From Thelonectria olida (taxonomy: Eukaryota > Ascomycota > Sordariomycetes > Hypocreales > Nectriaceae), in contig JAGPYM010000005.1 in the NCBI GenBank assembly GCA_020736575.1, forward strand, positions 1,798,001-1,862,000: DNA of 64,000 nucleotides, in the 5' to 3' direction. The position numbers and the translations under genes were made by a program. The notes under the pieces are model-generated. The model was not told the origin of the DNA and did no database searches. It was given only the letters and a program-made list of their open reading frames with translations. This document shows, piece after piece, positions 43,809 to 55,160 of the stretch (its first letter is position 1; each line of letters opens with the position of its first letter).

Positions 43809-46800
43809 CTACACTGTACACAACCCATCATGTTCAGAAGTCGCAGACATCATCTCGTTGCAATCGCAGCCTACTACCGACTTGGCGGCAGCGGCATGTA
43901 GATTGACCAACCTTTCCAGCGCCTTTTTCGCAACAGCCACTTTCGCGTACCGACCACTTTTCGCTGTCGCGTGGGCAAACACTTTGCCGTGGATCATGAC
44001 AGCGCACACCACGTCGCTCTCCGTCAAGGCGCGAATGCCCTCGTCCAAGGGGCAAGGAACGTTGGACATGCAAATGCGCCACTGCTGGCACAGTATCTCG
44101 GTTTGCATCTTGCGCGTCAGGTACGTCACCGGATGTTTCTGCGCAAACGTGTCGTAGAGCTGCATGTCCTCAAAAAATGGCGCTACAAAGCGTGTAAAGA
44201 ACCGCTGCACCACGCCGTAGTCGTATTGCGAGTCGACGAACATGGCGCCGATGAAGGCCTCGACGATATCCGGCAGAGCTTTGGGCGGCTGACACGCGTT
44301 GAGCCAGAAGTTGCACCGCATGGGGGTACCTTCCTTCTCAGCTTCTTCCTTCGCCGCTTCTTCGGCTTCTTCAAGCTCAGCCACGTACTCGCTAATGAGC
44401 CCGACGAGCCTTGACGTGGTGATGAGGAGCCGCTTGTGTAGCTTGAGCTTCACGCAGATGCAACCGAGGAACTGGTTCGACGCCATGGCCATCTTGTGCT
44501 CCGTCAGCCACTGGGGGTCAGCATCGGGATATCGTTTGAACAAGTAATCAACGATGGCCATGTCGAGGAGAGCATCGCCGAGAAACTCCAGGCGTTGGTA
44601 GTTGGGGATGGCTTCGTAGGGGTACGAAGGATGCTTGAACGAGCTACGAAGGAGTGGCGCAGATTTGAACTCGTAGCCAGTGACCTTGGCCACCTCCTGA
44701 ACGGCCGCGCGCTGAGTTGCTGTGCCCGTGTTGAGTTGCCACACCGGCACTTTGAATGCAGCATAGTAGTCGGAGAACTTGGCCATCTTGTGGTTCTTGC
44801 TCTTGACCATCTCCGTCACCGACTTGACGGCCATGTCAAAGTTGCCCTCGCCAGCCGAAATATAGGCAGCGCCGATCAGTGCCTCGCAGACATCAGCGAT
44901 GGACTTGTCAGCCAAGTTATGTCTCATCTCCGTTTTCGGGGCTTTTCCCTTGGTCAGTTTCAAGTCCGGGTACCAAGTTCGTCTATCAAACGACTTTGAG
45001 CGGACAAACTCTTGGAGTTTGCGGTCGACGGCGTGGTTGAAGAGATTCTGATTGCAAATGAGAAGCATACGCTCAACATGGTATTCGAATTCGTTGCTCT
45101 CGGGGATGAGAGTAAAGAGCGAAATCGTCGTGGCCATTTTCAGGAACGAGTCGCCCAGGAACTCGAGGCGCTCGTAGTTGTTTCCCATGCCCGCTTGGAA
45201 GTTGATCTGTTCTTCGCCGTGCTCACCAGTGTTGTCGCTGTCCTTTGTTAGTGCCTCGAGGGCCAGATTCGGCTTTATGCTCAGGCCAAGGAGTGAGCAA
45301 GCATCCAGGGCAAGGAGCACCGAGTCAAGGCGATGGATGATTGCTGGGAACGCCATGGACATGAAAACAAAGTCGGCGGGTAGCTGGGGTTACTTAGTAC
45401 TATCCATCATGTGCATGTCCGACGGGCTACTTACCGGCGACACTCTGAGTGGCTCCAAGATGATGAAACACTTATTGTTGACATCCTCGTCAACTTGATA
45501 CTCATCCAACAAATTCCGACGCAAAGGGAGAATCTCTGCATTCACCACCGGTTGGTCATCTCGCCACTGAATCTTCTGACGAGACTTGACCCAGAAACTG
45601 TTGCTGTACTGCTTGATGGTCTTCTCCACGAGTCTATAACCGCGACTCCTTGGCTCTGGAACACCTTCTGGCGTTGGATCCGAGGGTTTCAGAGACTTGT
45701 TTATGCCATTGATCACCAGCTTCCTGCCGCCGTCTTGAGGGTCGGTGACGAATTTGTTTAAGAAAAACTCTTCTGGTTGCCCTTGCCAATCCAGGACGTC
45801 ATTTTCCTTGACAACCTTGACTGTCTCCCAGTCTACCTGAGCCTCTTGTCCACTAACCACGTGTTCGTGATCTACGATGCAAGGCGCAAGAAAGTACGGC
45901 AGCTCAGCTGGTTCGGCTTCATATTCTTTGCTGAACACGTCCCGGAATACTTGTAGCGTGAACTTGGAGAGTCCTGCAATCTCATCAGGCGATACCTGCA
46001 GTGGTTCGTCAAGTATGGTGCACTTGGCCAAAGAAGACAGACCATTGGCAAAGTACAGTTGGATGTCTGGCACCTGGGGTAGCTTTTGTCGAGAAAGCAA
46101 CAATAACGGTCGTGTTTTCCGGCCTAGTGCATGAGGAGTATCCAACGCAATCACTGTCGCGGACAGCTCTGAGGGCACTTTTGTTCCAAGATCAGACCAA
46201 ACTCTTGGCCTTAGCAGCATGTTGTAGTCTGACTTCTTATTCGCGCTGACAGCTAATCGAGCATTTCTCATCGCAGGCAACTTCCTCGCAAAAATGGGCT
46301 GAAGATGATCGTCAATGTACTTCTTCTGGATCAGAGTGACACAGGTCTCGAATGCAGCCGAGCATCGAGCTAGCATCTTGTTCCGCTGTGGGTAGCCCTG
46401 CATGGACTTGAGGGGCGAAGAGTCAGGCAGGATAACGTCGGATTGAAACCTGGACCCGTAGGTAGTAACGATGTATTCGGGCTTGAGACTCATCTCTGCT
46501 GGGGACACGGAGGATACAAAGCGAGCTAGGACCTCGAGACTGTGAGCGAAGGTAAGGCGGGCTCCCGTGCTTGGGATTTCAAAGACCTTCTGACCAGCCT
46601 CTTCGAACTTTGCTGCGGCATCCGCATCAATGGTCTGATCCTGGAGTTTTCTATCCGCGGGCAAAGCAGAACAGAAGCGTCGCAAAACAGTGGCATCTCG
46701 ATTTGCCTGGCGAAGACTACGCAACTGCCTCGTGTTGCCTTCCTCCACCATGCTGATGTACCGCGAGTTGTCCTGTCGTGCTCGGCCCTTGGACTGCAAG

Positions 46801-48643
46801 TACTGGATCACCGAGTTGTATAGATCAAATCGGACAACCAAATCACACTCGGGAATGTCGATGCCTTCTTCCGCGACGGGGGTGGCAAAAAGGCAGTTGA
46901 TCTCGCCCTTCTTGAACCGCTGGAGGGTCAAAACTTGGTCGCGGAACGACATATTGCCAAGGTTAGATTTCATGGGCTGAGAGCCAACCACATGGGCAAC
47001 CTTCATGTCCCGAATCACCATCTGGTCTTGTTGAAACAGGTCGGAAAGGAGACAGGCCGTATACCGCTTCTCCACGAAAACAATGCATCGTTTTGTTGCA
47101 AAATCCGTGAAAGCCTCTTGAAGAATTTCGTATAGACGCTTGACCTTGGACGAAAGTTGATTCGAGTTCGGCTCAATTACCCCCAAGTCGTGGCCTTTAA
47201 TATTAGCCTGAACGAAGCGGATAGACTCTGTAGCTCGGTCTGCTTGATTAGACGCGAAGTCATCTGCAAAGTCGCGGTCAGTCCTTGCCGAAAGCTTAGC
47301 CATCTCGTTATCGGTGATGAGGAGTTCCCAACATCGATCCGCACACCAGGGCCCGAGAGTAGACGAGGCTTCCCTTGTGAAGTCGAGCGCCGTTCGGAAC
47401 TGAGGATTGGACCCTACTTGTTTGTCGATATCATCCCACAGCCTTGTCGTAGAGTGCTCTGGGAACACCAACCTCGGGTATGTCTCCATGGTCTCGACAA
47501 CTTTTTGCTTGTACTTGTGTGTCTCGGTCATGACCTCGTCGGAAACAGTGGCAATCTCACTGCAGAGCATACTCTCAAGCTCAGTGGCTGCAACCTTGAC
47601 ATCCTTGGTTTGGCAATCCACAGGCGAGGCTGTCATACCCATGATGCGAGGCCGTTTCTCCTTGTCAAGACGAATGTAGTGATTTTTTATGATGCGGGCA
47701 TATGGGTGATTCTTCTTGGTGTGGTGTGCCTCGTCGAAAATGAGCAAATTGATTTGGCTCATGGTGATGAAGCCGTTGGAAAGGCAGTCGAGAAGAATCT
47801 GGGCAGTGCAGACCACCACCATGTTTTCGCCGAACTTCTTATTCCAGAAACCCTTTGTTCTCATCATGCCTTTCATTTCGCCATAGAACTTGGTGATGGG
47901 GTGCTCGAGGTTGCAGTTGAGCACGGCATACTGCTGGAAACAGAGGGCGACTTTCTCGACAAGAAAGAAGGCGACTTTCTTTGGGTTTCCCTTTGCGCGA
48001 TCCTCAAGCTCTTGGTCAAGGATGTGCCTTAATAACAGAGCGGCAATGAGAGTCTTTCCAGAGCCTGTGACTGTCAGCTATGGGGATCTGAGACGTTCAA
48101 TGCACCAAACAAACCCGTATCAAGCACAACGATGGTGTTTTGTTTTTTGGCTCTTTCGAACAGCTCAACCTGGTATTCTCTCGGCGTGGCGATAATGACC
48201 CTGCCACCGCTGTCTCTGACCAAGCTTTCAACCGACTGTTTGCTGAGAGCGTTGGCAGATCTGGCAGCGTCCCTGGTGACTTCGCGCTGATTGTTCGCAA
48301 CCCAGGACTGGAAAGCGGCCGCGTCAAGACGCTTTTTGTCCGAGACTTTGCGGGCGCGTTCAGGATTGACAGTCAAGCGATAAGTGTCGTCTTCGTCGTC
48401 ATCATCAGGGTCGATGTACTCTTGTGCCTCTGGCTCGTCTGCGGGGTCTGCAGCATTAGTGGTAGCGTCGTTGATCTTGAGGGCCGAGCAGGATAGTGTC
48501 GTGACTGAAGCAGCATTCGGAGGCTCCTTTGAATGCATGGCTACGTCTGTCGTGGTCGCGTCAATGTGGGGTTTGGGAGAACTCTCAGTCAACGAAAGCC
48601 TTGCTCTCTTGGGTGGTGAAGAAACAAAGTCGTCGGGATCCAT
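43809..48643 (-). CDS. dcl1: Dicer-like ribonuclease III / helicase
   Basis: Three exons (48643-48115, 48064-45435, 45383-43809), 1577 residues. The 50- and 51-nt introns close in frame. The first rebuilds the helicase P-loop DTGSGKT. Domain order is an acidic, disordered N-terminus, a DExH helicase (LLIFDEAHH, IMGMTASPV, FATPVAEEGIDIPE, QSKGRARQ), a Dicer dimerisation-like region, a central part without a PAZ I can see, RNase IIIa (NNYERLEFLGDSFLK), RNase IIIb (NYQRLEFLGDALLD) and a short dsRNA-binding-type C-terminus (AKVAVAKKALERLV). Dicers cut long dsRNA or hairpins into small RNAs for silencing. The single Dicer in this window cannot be assigned with certainty to the dcl-1 or dcl-2 subgroup, so the symbol is tentative. 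The gene is complete and shows no decay. Confidence 0.93.
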
Positions 48644-49195
48644 ACTGAAGCGTCGGGCAACCGGCTAGGCAACTTGTGGATGACGAGATGTTGACGAAAG
48701 ATAGATGGCCGCAAAATGTGTCTTGTGTTGGAAGAACAACAAGATGCAGAAAACAACACGTCGTGAAGAGGAGAAAATATCCAGGGAGAATAAAAAAGGA
48801 AGAAGAGGAAAGATGAATATTATCCAGTTTCCTTAGGGAGGCGACTGAGTTGTAGGGAAGGTGCAAACACCTGCAAGTTTGCACCCGCTTAGGCCGTTGA
48901 CCGCACAAATAACATCAATCCCTCCATTGCTATTAGGCATTTTTTAATTGGTAGGTAATTAGGTAGGTAAGTAGTTTGTCTTACTCTACAGGTAGACAAT
49001 GTACCTAGTAGTAATCTCCATTGGAATAATGCATTGCCTATTCCCCCTCTCCAAAGCAGCCATCCGCCCAATACTAGGTCCCCAGTCATCTGAATGTACC
49101 TAAGCAATATTGCAGCCAATGCATCCAATCCCTATGCCGTGGTAGGAAACAAGATGAAGAAATAAGAGACTTCCCCTGCCTAATGGTGATCTGCT
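48644..49195. other. Intergenic region, Dicer promoter
   Basis: Promoter side of the Dicer gene and 3' side of the following minus-strand gene. GTAGGTAA-type short repeats lie near 48950-48975. No gene. Confidence 0.5.
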
Positions 49196-51837
49196 TTAGA
49201 CCAAGCTGGGAGCATCAGGCATAGGCGTGTCCTCATCCGCCATGCTCATTCCAACCCGACCACCATCATCATATCTTCTGCCCTTACTTAGAGCAAACAC
49301 GGCCTCATCGGCCTGCGCAGCGTACATGGCATCGTCAGCACAACCTGCAAACTCAGCCACATCGGCATCCTGCGCTGCCCCAGCCTTCGAGTCCGACTCA
49401 ACCGTCTGAAACTGTTCCTTCAGCTGCCTCAACGCCTCAAACTGCCGCGAAACCTCTCCTGAGCCGGTATCACAAGGGACGATGCGGTCCGCTCTTTCTG
49501 CAAATCGTGCGCGCGTGGCCACAGCGGCGAACTTTGCTTGGCTGGCAGACCAGGCGTAGAAGACCCTGTCCGCCCGGCCGAGGGGACCGGCAAGGGGAGT
49601 CTTGCGATCAATACCAAAAAGCGGTTCGCTTTTACTGAAAGGAGTGCTGGGAGTCGGGGGGCTGGCTCTTGGGAGTTTTGGCTTGCACCACGTCCATTAG
49701 AAGGCGATGACGAGTTGGGACCATTGTCCGAAGCACGTCTTGACGTGACAAGCTTGATGCGAGTTTGGGCGCGCGGCTTCTTCTGAGTCTCGGTCTTTTT
49801 TGGGGTCGAACGCTCAGTGCAACTGACAGCTGGCTCCTCAATCTGCTCTTCAAAGCTCACATTCTTCTTCTTCTTCTTCGGGGTCCTCGTTGATGTTCCC
49901 GACTTCTTGACAACTAACTTCTTCTTCCGCCCGCCCTTCTTTGGCTGGTAATCTGAATCCTGCTCCGCTTCAGCATAGGCAGCATTGTTCAACTCGTCGT
50001 CAGGACCGCCATAGATGTCTTCCTCTTCGTCATTGTCATGCACCGAATCAGCATGTGCCTTGCCCCCCCTTTGACCCATCTCAGCTCGGTTCGCGGGTGG
50101 TTGCTTGAGGTGTCCCCCAAAGTTGGCATTTAGTAGATTTCGAAGCTCATCAGGAGGAACAGGCTTCTCTGCAACAGAAGAGATCGCTGCAGGAGGCTCG
50201 GATTCGATAGTCTTGGTTGCCCAAGGCCTTTTGCCAGAGACTGTGTAGTCATGAACACGGGCAGCTGCCTTGATGGAATTGTATCCAGCTGACATGGGGT
50301 CTGAGATAGCAGGGACTGGTGGTAATTCGTCCGGCTCGTCATCATCCTCAATGATGGGCAAAGTTCGTGAAGAGGCAGCCTTTGTTGTGGGGCCTGGGGG
50401 TAACGATGGAAGACGAACTGTCAGTGCCGCTCTCCCACTACCAGGAGGTTTCTGAACGACTTCGTCCCTGCTGGCAGATGTCCCTTTCTTGCTAACTGCA
50501 TCTTTCTTCTTGGGCACTTCTTTTTTGGTTGTCGTCGACTTTTTGGCTGGATCCTTCTTCTGGCTTGCTGCTTTCTTGCTTCGTGTGGGAGCCTGCTGTT
50601 CCTCTGCTGCTGGTGCCTGGTCGTCCAGCTGTGGACAGCGTTTCTGACGAGATGCAGGTGCGAGCTTCCGCTGAACAGGCTTCGCGGGAGCCTTCTTTCT
50701 TTGGCCTCCTTTCTTCGGCGGATTCTCGTTCTCGTCCTTGGACGTATCTGGTCTGAGGGATTCTGGCCCGGGAGGTTCTGGTTCGGGTGGCGGGTTCATT
50801 GGTGGAGGTCCAATCACTCGGCGGAAGCCAGTAGGTGTTCGATTCTCTTCAACATGGGTAGACGTAAAGTCGCCCCCGACACATCGAAACTCTCCTGGAA
50901 ATTGGCGCCCGAGGGCCCCCTGTAACTCAATTTTCTCTGGTGTGGATGGTCCTCCTTCCCATGTGTTTGAGCTTCGGGAGTTCGGCGATGATGTCCTGTC
51001 TGGACGATTCAGGTGGAGGGTTCTGGGAGTAAGAGCCTCAGATACTGTCCGGCGTCTTCGGTGTACTGGAGTGTAGTTCTTAAACGAGCCCAAGAACTCA
51101 ATCTCAGGCTCTTCAGGTGGAGGCGAGGGCTCCCTAATCAACACAGGCGGAGACGGGGCACCCATGAACTCGTCCTCAGGTCGTAGTGGTGAAGGCTCTT
51201 GATTCATTTCCATCAATCTCCTGTAATGAGCATCCAAGTCAATCCATCCCTTATCCCAGGCATTCTGAATAGACCTGTTATCGAAATAGTCGACAATCAC
51301 CTCTCGTTCAATCTGCAGAGGCAAGAAATCCACCAATTTGGAACCCTTCCAGCGCTCAAGATCGGCGGCGTAGTTGTCGAGTCCTTTGGCGCGCAAAAAG
51401 ACACACCCATGGTCGATACTGTGGTTCAACACATTGTCGGTGAGCAAGACTGGACGTTCATCGCCAATCAAGGAGGTAGGGGACATGTTCCGAGAGGTCG
51501 CACGCTCCAGGATATGTTCCCAAGGCGTGTTCTTGAGCCTTTGCTCGAACACGAGCCACAACTGATGCTCTGATGTGTACATGTTCAAGAACTCGTGGAC
51601 TTGAGGACGAGTAAGACGGAGCATCGCCATGCAAATCTTGACGAAACAGTGATTGTCGTTCTCAATGATCTTGAAGATGATCCATCTCACACCGAAAGCC
51701 AAGTCTTCCCAGACGATAGGGCGGGATGCGCCAACAGCGGGGAGAGATGTGTTGCCAACGAGGCAAGGCAAGTTGTGAAAAGAAGGGACGGGCGAGCTGT
51801 GGTTGCTATCTGTCTGAGAACCGGGAGAGTTGGAGCT
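49196..51837 (-). CDS. Lys/Pro-rich nuclear-type protein of unknown function, N-terminus preceded by an in-frame TAG
   Basis: The open frame runs from directly after a TAG at 51840-51838 with no ATG for about 64 codons, although the region reads like protein (RPIVWEDLAFGVRWI). The first ATG lies in KICMAMLRLTRP. The middle is Pro- and Ser-rich with Lys-rich blocks (PKKKDAVSKKG, PKKGGRKKKLVVKK). The frame changes near 49.7 kb. A candidate intron of 71 nt (49666-49736, GTGCTT...GAG, CTAAT inside) connects to a clearly protein-like end (TPSTPFSKSEPLFG, GRADRVFYAWSASQAKF). A shorter 55-nt intron would need a one-base change in a run of six C. The model used is exons 51837-49737 and 49665-49196, 856 residues. 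The family is not recognised. Nuclear location is inferred from the basic blocks. Confidence 0.6.
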
Positions 51838-52370
51838 CTAGTCGATCAACTTTGGGTCAAACAGGGCCTTCGCTGCAGTCCTTTCGGCCCTTGAGAGCCG
51901 CTCTTCACGTGTTTCCTTAGCAATAGACGCAACATCGGGAAGTGAGTCGCGAATCTGAAGCTCGCTAAAGTTGCTGCTGAGACCATGGTCGTCGTCGTCG
52001 CTGTTGGGAGAATGAGCTACAAGGGATGTCAGCGGAAGGACTGAAGGAGGGAGTCATCTCGAAGCTCATCCTGACCGTGTGAATTCTCATCCATGGCTTC
52101 GCGAGATTCAATAATGAAGTCAAGGAGCGGTCCCGCTTCGTTAGGTACGGGGCGCGATGCCTTGTGTTGGTCGTAGTTCCGCCCAGAGGGGATTTTCAAG
52201 GTGAGGATATGAGGACGCGCAACAGTGAATACTTCTTGCTGAGCTGATTGACATGGCTGGAATACTTGAACTCTTGGCTCGAACTGAGCGTTGCAGTATG
52301 CGTTGTGTCCTGTGTCATCAGGCGGGTCGTGACAGCCTCTCGCTAACCCAGGAGGAACCTCTCCGGCCAT
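51838..52370 (-). CDS. Open frame upstream of and in phase with the preceding Lys-rich protein; separate small gene or its 5' part
   Basis: Exon 52370-52076 begins MAGEVPPGLARG and contains VARPHILTLKIPSGRNYDQ and LLDFIIESREAMDE. A 59-nt intron (52017-52075, weak donor GTCAGG, good CTGAC and TAG) leads to exon 52016-51838, with HSPNSDDDDHGLSS and KALFDPKLID before TAG. As a stand-alone gene it would encode 157 residues. After the TAG the same frame continues without a break into the large protein, and there is no room for a promoter between them. I think both parts were one gene. Whether the TAG is real, removed by an intron I did not find, or read through, I cannot decide. The family is not recognised. 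Confidence 0.55.
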
Positions 52371-53228
52371 GATGTTGGGCTGTCCTCAGGTTACCTGAAG
52401 CTTTGCGGGAATAGCTTCGGGATCTAAAGAAAAAGAATGACTTGTGAGAAGTTATGAGGAGAGGGCCGTCCCTAGCGTGTGTGCGCAAACTCTCGTGCCT
52501 TGTTGATGCTGATGTTGTGTTGTTGTTATCACCCTCCCTTGACATTGTAGGGACTTGAACCAACAAAAAGCATGTGAGCAAACAAGCCCGGGCAACTGCG
52601 CGTTCGACGAATGAATACGCGTTATTATGCATGCGCGCAGGGGTTTTGGACGATAACAATTGGCTAATGACGTTGACAAGCTTTTAAGGTGTTGATGGTG
52701 AATCATGACAGCTGCGAGATGGCTTCTGCCGCATGTCATGACAGGTTAGAGAATGAGTGAAACGCGCACTCGGAGCTCCGACACGCCTGCCACAAGAAAC
52801 AAGTTCCGACGACACAATTTGCAGAGAACTGAATTGGCCCATTTTGAGTGGCTCATTTGATGCTTGGTGACTTACATTGACTTCTGCAAGATTCGGCCAT
52901 ATTCCACATCATGTCTTTGGGCCATGCGATACAAACCGCGCGGACTGGTCCTTGAAGATCAATAATATACCGTAAACGAGTGCATCATCGACGTACGTTG
53001 TAATCGTGATTCATTATACGGAGTGACCCTTTAATATCTAACTGTGCACACCTAAATGCACCGAGAGTTACCTATGCTCCCAAACCATGCCTGGTGATTC
53101 ATCCCACGCAGTCCGGGTATCCGCCAAAGCGATTAAACCATTGCTAAAAGAGTACCAAACCCAACGCCACAAACACGTAGCCAACCCCTTGGTCGTTATC
53201 GTTCCAGTAACTAGGTAATCAAACGTAT
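52371..53228. other. Intergenic region
   Basis: Upstream side of the preceding gene and 3' side of the phosphatase-like gene. Short minus-strand frames overlap in different phases and are not supported. Confidence 0.45.
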
Positions 53229-54161
53229 CTATTGGTTCACAAAGGGCACGAACGCATTTCGTCCCGTAAACCGTTCCTCATCCATATCCATGTCTTGATC
53301 GTCGACAAGCTCCTGGTTCACGTCCACAACTTCATCGATGTGCCGTTTCGCATGCTGCCCATTGACAGGCAAGCCCTGTGTCCCCTCAACGGACTGGTTC
53401 TGCGCGGCGACTTGGGATTGGGCGTGGAGAAGGTCCTCCCAGCTTTGAAGCTTGCGCTTTACATCCTCGTCCAAAGAACAGCAGAAGCGTTGAACGCTGA
53501 TAAACTGAAGTGTTGTGACCATGTCGGCATTGAACATGGCCATGATGTAGGCTGCCGCGATGGTGGCAGAGCGCTCGTTGCCAGTCTCACAGGCGATGAG
53601 GACCTTGCCACGGCGCTTATCCATATCATGATAGACGGACAGTAGGTGATCGTTGATGGTGCGTATGACAGTAGGGAACAGGCCGATCAACTGTTCGTTG
53701 CCTCGGAAGTCGACATAGTGATGTTGAATATTGAGGGCCTGGCGAGCCTTCTCCAAGCTAGCGAGCCGTGTATTGGCCATGCGAGAGTCACGAACGACCA
53801 TGATAAAGGTGATGCCCTCTCTCTCGAGAAAGGCAAGATCGCGAATGACGCTGTTGGGACCGAGGTAGAGGAAGTCGAGGAGGGGTTGGGCTCGGCGCCG
53901 CTGCTCGTAGGACCAATCGCTCGAACGATCTTGGGCTATTTGCATTGTATTCTGGGTAATGATTTCGACGTCGCGACGAGTCAGCTGTGTCGAGCCGGCG
54001 TTTTGGTAAGAGGGCATTAGGCCAGCCATAGGTTCGCCTGAAGTAGTTGTACCGTGGGGAGGGATGTGGATGAAGGGTGGACTGGGGCGACGATGATCGT
54101 AAGGGGCGGATTGTATGGCGCCGTTGACGACGGAGGGTCGAGCGTCAGGCGCTGCCTCCAT
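53229..54161 (-). CDS. Dual-specificity-phosphatase / STYX-like protein
   Basis: Intronless, 310 residues. The phosphatase-like core lies at about residues 85-245, with LLDFLYLGPNSVIRDLAFLEREGITFI (start of the DSP fold, cut here to the key part YLGPNSVIRD), QHHYVDFRGNE and the signature loop LIACETGNERSA. The loop keeps the Cx5R geometry (Cys, Gly, Arg) but has Ala where active enzymes usually have His before the Cys. A Gln/Asn-rich linker and an acidic tail (DDQDMDMDEE) follow. STYX-like proteins bind phosphorylated partners. With Cys and Arg kept, weak activity remains possible. The N-terminal 60 residues are Pro-rich and disordered. Confidence 0.82.
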   Translation of the reverse strand: MEAAPDARPSVVNGAIQSAPYDHRRPSPPFIHIPPHGTTTSGEPMAGLMPSYQNAGSTQLTRRDVEIITQNTMQIAQDRSSDWSYEQRRRAQPLLDFLYLGPNSVIRDLAFLEREGITFIMVVRDSRMANTRLASLEKARQALNIQHHYVDFRGNEQLIGLFPTVIRTINDHLLSVYHDMDKRRGKVLIACETGNERSATIAAAYIMAMFNADMVTTLQFISVQRFCCSLDEDVKRKLQSWEDLLHAQSQVAAQNQSVEGTQGLPVNGQHAKRHIDEVVDVNQELVDDQDMDMDEERFTGRNAFVPFVNQ

Positions 54162-55160
54162 GTTGGGTAGAAGTTTGCGCGTGTGTTATGCTATATCCTG
54201 TGCGACGTGACGAATACGACGGGCGACGACGGAGGGGTGTATCTGTGGTTTTGACGAACAAGAGTGGAAACTGGAGTCACAGCCAAGAAGTAGAAAAGTC
54301 GAGATGAGCGGATGATGCGTATGTTTGTGCAGAAGGTAGGATGGTGATGGTGTTGGGGGAGCATATGAGGGGAGGTGTCAGGCGGTTGGATGGCTGAGCT
54401 GATGTGAAGGCTCGCGCCTTCTCCTTATATGAAATCGATTAGCAGCTGCACCTGCCCACATTCAAGTTAGAGGATTCGAATTTGATGAGGTGCATTGAGC
54501 TCGGGATAATAGTGGAATAATGGAGCGGAAGGTCCCATCCAACGGCGTCCGAGCTCCAGCTGCCTTACGGCGGAGGTAGACCCAGTGACCCTTACCCATG
54601 GAACCCGAGGCTGAGTGGCTAAAGGCTGAAGCCGCAGTCCACTATGTTTGTGAAGCAGGCAGGCAGTCGCCTGAATTGGAAATTGGATCGCGTCATCTGG
54701 CGGAAAGAACCTTTCAATCCATGCCCTTGTGCGGATCCGCGGGTCTTCCCTGAATTCAATCCTTTCACTTCGGTAAATGCCAAGATACCTTCTATTGTCT
54801 ATCCTATGCTTATCTACCTAGGTACCTCGATAGGTAGATTCAGCCTATTTGGAATGCTCATGTTATAGACATTCAGGCGTTTCCCGAGCAGCAAGGTAAG
54901 TTATGAGGTAGTCATGTATCTGTATCATGGCCGAAATCGTTCAATGCATACTTGGTACATACAATCGCTAGTAATACAATCGGGTGAGGGTGTATATAAC
55001 CTACAATTACAAAATGCCTACTAAGGTATCCAACATGCCTCGTCTATCAATATGCTTGCCTTTTATACAAGCATCCAAGTCGATGTCCTGACCAAACGCC
55101 GTGCAGTGTTTGTTCGCCTTATGGCTTCCGTTTCCATCCTTTTTATCGTACAAAACCACA
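54162..55160. other. Intergenic region
   Basis: Promoter side of the phosphatase-like gene and 3' side of SUV3. No gene seen. AT-rich near 54800-55030. Confidence 0.5.
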
